From NCBI GenBank assembly GCA_043752345.1, contig JAYUYT010000127.1, positions 1-21,258 of the forward strand: a stretch of DNA of 21,258 bases, written 5' to 3'. Positions 11,619 through 19,022 of this stretch are shown one piece after another. The notes beneath the pieces are model-generated. The model searched no databases. It was given only the letters and a program-made list of their open reading frames with translations, and was not told where the DNA came from. The position numbers were made by a program, and so were the translations under genes. Every line of letters begins with the position of its first letter. Within the stretch, counting starts at the first letter, position 1. The stretch comes from VFJL01 sp043752345. Lineage in GTDB: Bacteria > Pseudomonadota > Gammaproteobacteria > Burkholderiales > Nitrosomonadaceae.

Positions 11619-14600
11619 TGATGGCGCCACCGACAGATTGCACACAAAATACCGACCCGCTGAAACTCGTGCGTGAAGGCACGCGCCAGGATCAACGCAT
11701 GTCTGTGGCGCTCGATCCAGCTTACGCGCCGGTGGATGAGCACACGACAGCGCACCAGATGGTGTTCGCCCAAGCGTATTCTGCGTTTTTACGGTATTGC
11801 GATTCAAGCAATGTTGAAGTGGATGACTGGAGGCGGTTTTTCAGCGAAGACGTGTCGGTACAGATGGCTATTGCTGCAGTGCAGGATATCGAATATTACA
11901 AATCCAATATCAAGACGGCGCTGGACTTTTTAAATAATTTTGAAAACAAATCAACAGCAACAGAACTAAAAAATAACCTGGGATACCTGTTCAGTTATGC
12001 CGGTGCGCTTGCCAAACAACTGGACTCTCTGAAAGAGAGCCTGCCGCCTGAAATTCCACTCAAAGGCACGCTGCAGAATTTGATTGCAAGCCAGTTGGCG
12101 CCAGCATTCAAACGGCTTATCGCTTATTACAAGGGAGATCTATTTTTAACCCCACGCCACCGTCACCGCCTGATTGCAGATGAGCATCCAAACAAAAAAA
12201 TTATGGGGAGCACGACTGTTACTTTTGAGGAAATTTATCGCAACGGGCTATCGAAAGACTGGATAACCGACACCAGTGCGCCAAACTGGAGCGCCTATAC
12301 AACCAATATTGAAAAGGATAGCTCGGTTTACGGTACGGGTTTAGGTATTTTCGTGCGCATCAACCACATTGCCACCCACACTTTTTTTACTTCAATATTC
12401 GATCAGTTTCTGAAAGTCTATGCCCGTGTCGTGAGCGATGCAAAACAGGCTCTGAATGCGACTTTTACGCAATGGGATCGCCATGAGCCGCATTACACCT
12501 TGTTCTTGACCTACCTGCGTCTGTTTGAATACGCCCGCGCGGAAACCAATACGCTGACGGGACGTCATCTGGATTTTTATTACCGTGAGATCCTCCAGCT
12601 CAAGGAAAAATCCGCAGAACCGGGACATGCACACCTGCTGGTGGAATTGGCCAAACACGCCGACCCGCACCAGCTTAAAACGGGCGAACTGTTCAAAGCT
12701 GGCAAAGACGACCTGAACATCGATGCCTTCTTCGCCAATGACCGGGATTTGGTTGCAAATCAGGCAAAAGTTACCGCCTTGAAGACAATGTATCGGCATG
12801 GCGACAAAGTGGTCGGCTCGGCAAGTCCGACCACTATCCACAAAGGCCGGGTTTTTGCCTCCCTTATTGCCAATTCAGCCGACGGCCTGGGTGCTGCGCT
12901 GACGACAGTGGACCAATCCTGGCATCCCTTCTCCAACAAGATTTATGCCGATGGAGAGCTTGTGGAAATTCGGATGGCGGAAGCGGAAGTGGGCTTCGCT
13001 ATCGCCTCGCATTATTTATGGATGGCGGAAGGAACAAGGACGATCACGCTTGATTTTACACTCAATGAGAGTTTGTCAGGATTCACTGATACTAATGAAC
13101 ATGAAAAGGATGTGGTTTGCCTGCTTACCAGTAAAAAGGGCTGGCTTGAAGCACCTGCATTCCATTTTGAATATGTTTCTGAAAAAGAATTACTACAGCT
13201 AAAAATTGAGCTTGCCGGAACCGCCCCGGCAATAACGCCATATTCGGCCAAAACCCACGGTTATGCTTTCGCAACCAATCTGCCGATCCTGCTGGTGAAG
13301 CTGCGGCACTGCACCAAGAAAGAATATATTTACCCTTCTCTCCAAGATGCAGCTATTAAGGAAATCAGTCTGAGGGTGGAAGTCGACGGGCTCAAGACGC
13401 TCGCAGTTTCCAACGACTTCGGCCCGGTGGATACTGCAAAGCCGTTTCAGCCTTATGGTGCGTCGCCCGTCGCCGGCAACAGTCTGATCATCGGCTCGAA
13501 AGAGGCCTTTCAAAAACAAAATAGCGTGTCGGTAAAAATACGGTGGGTGACCACACCGACCGCATCTCCTTCTACACCCATTCCGGGTATCGAAATTGAA
13601 GTCTTGAACGGAGATTGGGAACGCACGGTGGTGGAGCCAGAATACAAATTTGTGCCTACCGGGGTGCTCGATGAGCCAGATTTCACTCCCAATGAGTTTT
13701 ACAACACGGCTTCCCGCCATGGTTTCATCAAGCTGAGCCTGGTAGATAGTTTTGGGCAATCGGTGTATCAGACTGAATTGCTCGCTTATCCAAATAAATT
13801 GCTCGAGTATCAGAAAAAAATGCTCGCTTATCTCATTAAGAAACCAGCCGGCTCCGATCCTGGATCTCCGCCTAGCCCGCCAGTCGGGCCGCCAGTCGGG
13901 CCGACTATTGACACTCTTTCGCTGCATTACACCACGGACTGGCAGCAAATCAAGCTGGATTCAACAGAGCCCTATGAAGAACGGCAAGGCCACTTTTTCC
14001 ACCTTGCCCCGTTCGGCCAGGCGGAAAAACCCTCTTTCCCGAATAAATCTACCAATATTGTATATCTGCTACCCCAATTCGATTTCCCGCGCGGCGAAAA
14101 AAATAACGAAAGCGAAGCCGAGCTCTACATCGGCGTTACCGGCCTTAAGCCCCCGCAAAATCTCGCTCTACTGTTTCAGGTCATCGACGGTACCGCCGAT
14201 CCACTCTTGCAAAAACCAGACCCGCACATCCATTGGAGCTACCTCCGCAGTAACGAGTGGGTCCCTTTTGCGAAAAATGATGTGGAAGATCATACCGGCG
14301 AGTTGCTTAATTCCGGCATTGTCACCTTTGCCATGCCCCGCGACGCCACCTGTAACAACACCATTTTGCCTGATGGAATGCACTGGATACGTGCAGCAGT
14401 GACTTCGGACAGCGATGCTGTGTGCCGTCTGCACATGGTGGCGGCGCAGGCATTGGAAGTGACATTCATGAATAAAGGAAACGACCCGGCTTTTCCTGCT
14501 AAAACTTTGGTAGCAGGCACAATCAGCAAGCTGGATCAGCCCGTCGCCGCTATCAAAAAAATAATCCAACCCTTCGCCACCTTTGGCGGGCAAGAGGCGG

Positions 14601-15316
14601 AAGCGCCCAAGGAATTTTACACTCGTATCAGCGAGCGGCTGCGGCACAAGGATCGTGCCATTGCTTTGTGGGATTATGAGCGGCTGATATTAGAGGCATT
14701 CCCACAGATTTATCAGGCGAAATGTCTGAACCATACGCAGTACACGCCAGATACTTACAAGGAACTGGCACCGGGGCATGTAACGGTTGTCACTATTCCA
14801 AGCCAGCAATTTCAGAGCCTGCGCGACCCTTTGCGTCCATACACGAGCCTGGGCCTGCTGGAGAAAATAGAAACATTCTTGGGCAAGCGGTTTTCCTGTT
14901 TCGTGAAATTACATGTCAGGAATCCGCAATTTGAAGAAGTGCGCACCGAATTCAATGTGCGACTGTACGATGGATTTGACGAGACTTTTTATGTAAAAAA
15001 ATTGAAGGAGACCATAACGCGCTTCCTCTCTCCCTGGGCATATATCGATGGAAAAAGCCCGTCTTTCGGCGGAAAAATTTATAAATCTGTTCTGATTAAC
15101 CTGGTGGAAGAACAGCCTTATGTTGACTATGTAACCGATTTCAAATTGTTTCACGTCATTGATAATAAAACCCGGGGAAGAGAAGTCATGGACGAGGTTG
15201 AAGGCTCGAAGGCCGTGTCCATCCTGGTTTCTGTGCCAGCAACAGAGCACGACATCACGGCTATTAATCCCACTGCGGGAAAAACACCCGGCGAAAATTG
15301 CCCTTGTGAAACATGA
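11618..15316 (+). CDS. Baseplate J-like wedge protein 1 (Afp11/Pvc11 type)
   Basis: A giant 1232-residue baseplate wedge protein. I place the start at ATG 11618, overlapping the gp25 stop; a TTG three bases upstream is also in frame. The core J-like motif is at about residues 985-1040: FGGQEAEAPKEFYTRISERLRHKDRAIALWDYERLILEAFPQIYQAKCLNH, then HVTVVTIPS and a C-terminal FSCFVKLHVRNPQFEEVRTEFNV segment, as in gpJ/Afp11. The long N-terminal half is a helical and beta extension common in Bacteroidetes-type eCIS. About residues 721-741 are three tandem heptads (LLAYPNK, LLEYQKK, MLAYLIK) followed by a proline-rich linker (SDPGSPPSPPVGPPVGP) before a beta domain starting TIDTLSLHYTTD. It dimerises with the second wedge protein to form the iris around the hub, by analogy with T4 gp6/gp7 and Afp11/12. 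Confidence 0.9.
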   Translation: MMAPPTDCTQNTDPLKLVREGTRQDQRMSVALDPAYAPVDEHTTAHQMVFAQAYSAFLRYCDSSNVEVDDWRRFFSEDVSVQMAIAAVQDIEYYKSNIKTALDFLNNFENKSTATELKNNLGYLFSYAGALAKQLDSLKESLPPEIPLKGTLQNLIASQLAPAFKRLIAYYKGDLFLTPRHRHRLIADEHPNKKIMGSTTVTFEEIYRNGLSKDWITDTSAPNWSAYTTNIEKDSSVYGTGLGIFVRINHIATHTFFTSIFDQFLKVYARVVSDAKQALNATFTQWDRHEPHYTLFLTYLRLFEYARAETNTLTGRHLDFYYREILQLKEKSAEPGHAHLLVELAKHADPHQLKTGELFKAGKDDLNIDAFFANDRDLVANQAKVTALKTMYRHGDKVVGSASPTTIHKGRVFASLIANSADGLGAALTTVDQSWHPFSNKIYADGELVEIRMAEAEVGFAIASHYLWMAEGTRTITLDFTLNESLSGFTDTNEHEKDVVCLLTSKKGWLEAPAFHFEYVSEKELLQLKIELAGTAPAITPYSAKTHGYAFATNLPILLVKLRHCTKKEYIYPSLQDAAIKEISLRVEVDGLKTLAVSNDFGPVDTAKPFQPYGASPVAGNSLIIGSKEAFQKQNSVSVKIRWVTTPTASPSTPIPGIEIEVLNGDWERTVVEPEYKFVPTGVLDEPDFTPNEFYNTASRHGFIKLSLVDSFGQSVYQTELLAYPNKLLEYQKKMLAYLIKKPAGSDPGSPPSPPVGPPVGPTIDTLSLHYTTDWQQIKLDSTEPYEERQGHFFHLAPFGQAEKPSFPNKSTNIVYLLPQFDFPRGEKNNESEAELYIGVTGLKPPQNLALLFQVIDGTADPLLQKPDPHIHWSYLRSNEWVPFAKNDVEDHTGELLNSGIVTFAMPRDATCNNTILPDGMHWIRAAVTSDSDAVCRLHMVAAQALEVTFMNKGNDPAFPAKTLVAGTISKLDQPVAAIKKIIQPFATFGGQEAEAPKEFYTRISERLRHKDRAIALWDYERLILEAFPQIYQAKCLNHTQYTPDTYKELAPGHVTVVTIPSQQFQSLRDPLRPYTSLGLLEKIETFLGKRFSCFVKLHVRNPQFEEVRTEFNVRLYDGFDETFYVKKLKETITRFLSPWAYIDGKSPSFGGKIYKSVLINLVEEQPYVDYVTDFKLFHVIDNKTRGREVMDEVEGSKAVSILVSVPATEHDITAINPTAGKTPGENCPCET
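13778..13840 (+). repeat. Three 21-bp tandem units encoding heptads in wedge protein 1
   Basis: Units at 13778-13798, 13799-13819 and 13820-13840 encode LLAYPNK, LLEYQKK and MLAYLIK. The shared core TGCTCGcttAT (GAG in place of GCT in unit two) shows they arose by tandem duplication. The pattern places leucine and tyrosine at fixed heptad positions, suggesting a short helical arm in front of the proline-rich linker. Confidence 0.75.
13880..13903 (+). repeat. 12-bp exact tandem repeat in the proline-rich linker
   Basis: CCAGTCGGGCCG occurs twice back to back and encodes the PVGP-PVGP part of the linker. It is in frame and perfectly identical, so linker length here is probably changing by slippage. 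Confidence 0.8.
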
Positions 15317-18300
15317 GTCCGCTCCCTCCTTCCATACCAAAACAGCCTGCGCTGAAACCTGCTGAGGATTACTATCGCCTCCGTCGCGAGGGTATCGGCT
15401 TCATCGCACAGATGGGCAGTCATCTGTGGACGGACTACAACACCCACGACCCCGGCATTACCATCCTTGAAGCGCTGTGCTACGCCATTACAGATTTATC
15501 CCATCGTACCAGTTGGGAAATTAAAGACATTTTGTCGCCCGCAACCCCGTCAAAGAACAAGAGCGAGCCTTTCCCGAATCAGGCATTTTTTCCTGCGAGA
15601 GAAATTTTAACTGTTAACCCAAGTACACCTGACGACTTTCGCCGCCTGCTGATTGATCTAGACGGGGTGCGCAACGCCTGGATTTTTTGCAAAGAATGCG
15701 CCTGCGATTTTCATTATTATGCTTGGTGCGAGAAGGATCAGTTGATGCTGTCGTATCAACGGCCAAGTAATTTACCCGTAGTCTCTCCAAAAACAATTGA
15801 CCTTCATGGCATGTACGACATCCTGCTCGAGTTGGAAGCCGATCCGGAATTGGGTGATCTGAATGACCGGAAAATAGTACAGACATTCAGTATCTCCTTC
15901 GCGGGAAGTCTGCACGCATATACGCTGGAACTACGGTTCCCTGCTTGGGAGCTGCTAGATCAGGAAGATTATAATACTTTTACAAGCAGCACAGGCAACC
16001 CAACAATTATTAGCTGGGGGAAGTTCTCGCGCAGCAAAACCGACAACAACACCATTAGCGATGCCGAACTGAAGCAGTACTGGCGCGGTGTTTTTTATCT
16101 GACGTTCAGTGTCTCAATCGGCAGTGAAATCGTTAAAATCAATAATGCCACGCTCCGCATTTTTTGTGATGTAGAAACAAAAAATAACTTGTCTGTTGGC
16201 AAGTTAGAGCTGAAATTAGCTGAAGAAACAGCAACAGGATTTATCCAAGGCTACCGCCGTAAACTGCAAAAAACAGCAGCCCAGGTTAGGGCTGCCAAAT
16301 GCGCGTTAAACAGCCACCGCAACCTGGACGAGGATTACTGCCGCGTAAAAGTCGTAGACGTGGAGGATATAGCTGTCTGCGCTGATGTGGAAGTTGCAGC
16401 GGATGCCGATATCGAACGGGTGCAGGCGCGCATCTGGTTCGAGATCGAGCAGTACCTCAACCCGCCCGTGCCGTTTTATACCTTGCAGGAACTGCTGGAT
16501 GCCAATACTCCTGTAGAGGATATCTTCAACGGTCCAGCCTTGAGTAGCGGTTTTATCAAAGCCAAAGAGTTGGAAGCATCCGGGCTAAAAACCATGCTAC
16601 GCACGTCGGATATCGTCAATCGTCTTATGCGCATTAAAGGTGTAATCGCCGTAAACAACCTCTTGCTTACCAAATATGATGCGGAAGGGAATGTAATAAA
16701 AGGTGCTGCCGACCCACATATAACTCCGATTGATGCGAATAAGGTCAGTGCCTCATGGCTGCTTGCTGTCACCCAATCACATCAGCCGCGGCTTTACCAC
16801 AACCTGTCACGCTTCCTATTCTACAAGAATGGCCTGCCCTTCCTGCCACGCATGGATGAAGCCTACGATACATTGACCCAGCTCCATGGTGAAGCCGAGC
16901 GCCCAAGAATAAAAAGTGCACCCAAAGACTTACCTGTTCCACCGGGAACTTTCCGTAACCTGGAAGAATACTTCCCAGTGCAATACAGCTTCCCCTTGAC
17001 CTATGGCATTGGCCCTGACGGCCTGCCTTCACATGCCTCCACTCTGCGTCGTGCACAGGCCATGCAACTAAAAGCATATCTCATGGTATTCGAACAGCAT
17101 TTGGGGAACGCACTCGCCCAACTGGCACACACCGCAGATTTGTTCTCGCTCGATCCTAAGGTAGAGCGGACTTATTTTATTCGGGAGTTCAATGATGCGA
17201 TTATTCAGGGTTACGACCAAATTACGAAACGACTTGATACGAAAGGACTTGATCAAACCAAACTTAAGGAAATGACGGAGACAGACCTTGAATTCCAGCA
17301 GCGCCGCAACCGTTTTCTTGACCATTTGATGGCTCGTTTCGGTGAACAATTTAGTGAATATGCATTAATGCTGAGTAATCTGGCTGGCAAACAAGTTGCG
17401 GCAGACCGACTGATAACCGACAAGATTTCATTTCTCAAAGATTATCCGAACATCAGTCATGACCGAGCAAAGGCCTTTGACTATACGCAGATACCCTGTA
17501 CGCCGGACAATATTCCAGGCATCAAGAAACGCATCAGCCTGTTGCTGGGCTACCCCGATTTGAAATTTGTCTGGCCGCCAATCAATCATCCGGTTGGGAA
17601 ATTCAAGTTGACCGACAGCAATGAAAGGATTTTTTGGCTCGAAGGAGATATCACACCGGATGTCGCCAACCAGATTGATGCCTACTGGATGTTAATCAAG
17701 CGGATGGCTCTTCCCGAAGCCTACAAAATCGTGAAATACGCTAAAAAGTATCATTTACACCTCAAGGACAAAAAGGCGGAATTACTGGCAGACCATCAGT
17801 TCGAGGGTAAAGCCGAAGCTCAAGCCATGATGGATGAATTGCTGGCCTGGAGTGCCAATGAACGCTTCATAGTCGTGGAACACTTGCTGCTGCGTCCCAA
17901 ATTCCCAGGCGATGCACTCTATCCCGCCTGTGCAGATGGCGTTTGTGTGGCCTGTGGCGACGAAGTTCCTTATGCAGACCCTTATTCGTTCCGCCTCACC
18001 TTCGTTATGCCCGCCTGGGCGAACGTTTATGCTGATAATCTGGATATGCGTCGCTTTGCCGAGCGCACCATCCAGCAGGAAACACCCTCTCATCTGCTCG
18101 GAAAAATATGCTGGGTAGGTAACGATGGCTCTGTTGACAATCTTTGCGACCCAGTCATCGGCTTATTGGCCGAGTTATTGGCAACAAAGGGACAAACCAC
18201 CGCAGGAACAAATCTCACCGAACTCGATGCGTGCAATTACGCGAACGCCATTTATATGGCTTTCAGTAAAGTATTCAAGGACTGGGGCTGGTACAAAGAT

Positions 18301-18999
18301 AAAACTTTGGACTATATCCACCCCGATGTACTTAACGACGAGATTGAGAAGGAATTCAAAGATACGCCTAAACCTGAGGATATCGGCAACATCTCTGTCT
18401 CTATCTCCGCCTCTCTCTGGAACGAGATACGGTCATTGATGGTCAGGCATTTTCAGCAAATTGCCCTGCATGGCTGGCAGTTCGAACGCTTTGAAAACGC
18501 TTGGAACCAATGGCTCAAGAGCAACGCGGAAATTGATTGGACAGAAGAGCGCTTGCACGAGCGCATACAGGCTATTCTCAGCGCCAACCTCACGATCTCG
18601 GCGAAGGAAATCGACATCTGCCAATGCGCTACGAACATTCTGGAACAATACGGCATGGTATTTTACCAATGGATGAATGGCAACCTTGCGCAAGGGAAGG
18701 GGCTTGATGAGCTTGATGCTAATCCACCAGAATTCAATTTTAATCCAACCAAACTGTGCATTAATTCAAGCTTCAAATCCGACACAGATACTACTATCAA
18801 GAACTTTCTGAAGAACCGCTACAGCGCTTATAAAAAAGTCTCTTACCGACTCCATATCGTCGTGAACCTGCTTAGCGAATTGCGCAATATCTACCCAAGC
18901 GCAACCTTGCACGATTGCGACGATGGCAGCGATCAAAACCCGGTGCGACTAGGCAGTACCGCTTTGGGTAACCACCGGCTCAAAACATCCACCTCCTGA
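15313..18999 (+). CDS. Baseplate wedge protein 2 (Afp12/Pvc12 type)
   Basis: A 1228-residue partner of wedge protein 1, with ATG overlapping the upstream TGA (ATGA), a classic coupling that would give equal amounts of two proteins forming a heterodimer. The N-terminus has YRLRREGIGFIAQMGSHLWTDYNTHDPGITILEALCYAITDLSHRTSWEI, the conserved start of the Afp12-like family. The middle has FPVQYSFPLTYGIGPDGLP and LKAYLMVFEQHLGNALAQLAHTADLFS, then a helical stretch. About residues 872-925 carry a cysteine cluster (PACADGVCVACGDE) directly before DPYSFRLTFVMPAWANVYADN and RRFAERTIQQETPSHLLGKICWV, a signature of Bacteroidetes-type eCIS wedge proteins. The C-terminal 300 residues are mostly helical and less conserved to my eye. 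There is no signal peptide. Together with protein 1 it forms the outer baseplate. Confidence 0.88.
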   Translation: MSPLPPSIPKQPALKPAEDYYRLRREGIGFIAQMGSHLWTDYNTHDPGITILEALCYAITDLSHRTSWEIKDILSPATPSKNKSEPFPNQAFFPAREILTVNPSTPDDFRRLLIDLDGVRNAWIFCKECACDFHYYAWCEKDQLMLSYQRPSNLPVVSPKTIDLHGMYDILLELEADPELGDLNDRKIVQTFSISFAGSLHAYTLELRFPAWELLDQEDYNTFTSSTGNPTIISWGKFSRSKTDNNTISDAELKQYWRGVFYLTFSVSIGSEIVKINNATLRIFCDVETKNNLSVGKLELKLAEETATGFIQGYRRKLQKTAAQVRAAKCALNSHRNLDEDYCRVKVVDVEDIAVCADVEVAADADIERVQARIWFEIEQYLNPPVPFYTLQELLDANTPVEDIFNGPALSSGFIKAKELEASGLKTMLRTSDIVNRLMRIKGVIAVNNLLLTKYDAEGNVIKGAADPHITPIDANKVSASWLLAVTQSHQPRLYHNLSRFLFYKNGLPFLPRMDEAYDTLTQLHGEAERPRIKSAPKDLPVPPGTFRNLEEYFPVQYSFPLTYGIGPDGLPSHASTLRRAQAMQLKAYLMVFEQHLGNALAQLAHTADLFSLDPKVERTYFIREFNDAIIQGYDQITKRLDTKGLDQTKLKEMTETDLEFQQRRNRFLDHLMARFGEQFSEYALMLSNLAGKQVAADRLITDKISFLKDYPNISHDRAKAFDYTQIPCTPDNIPGIKKRISLLLGYPDLKFVWPPINHPVGKFKLTDSNERIFWLEGDITPDVANQIDAYWMLIKRMALPEAYKIVKYAKKYHLHLKDKKAELLADHQFEGKAEAQAMMDELLAWSANERFIVVEHLLLRPKFPGDALYPACADGVCVACGDEVPYADPYSFRLTFVMPAWANVYADNLDMRRFAERTIQQETPSHLLGKICWVGNDGSVDNLCDPVIGLLAELLATKGQTTAGTNLTELDACNYANAIYMAFSKVFKDWGWYKDKTLDYIHPDVLNDEIEKEFKDTPKPEDIGNISVSISASLWNEIRSLMVRHFQQIALHGWQFERFENAWNQWLKSNAEIDWTEERLHERIQAILSANLTISAKEIDICQCATNILEQYGMVFYQWMNGNLAQGKGLDELDANPPEFNFNPTKLCINSSFKSDTDTTIKNFLKNRYSAYKKVSYRLHIVVNLLSELRNIYPSATLHDCDDGSDQNPVRLGSTALGNHRLKTSTS

Positions 19000-19022
19000 A
19001 CCTTTTGATAACGGACCTCGCC

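Noticed and set aside
13199..13948. 249-codon minus-strand ORF inside wedge protein 1
   Set aside because: It is antisense to a continuous plus-strand baseplate gene and shows no recognisable domain.
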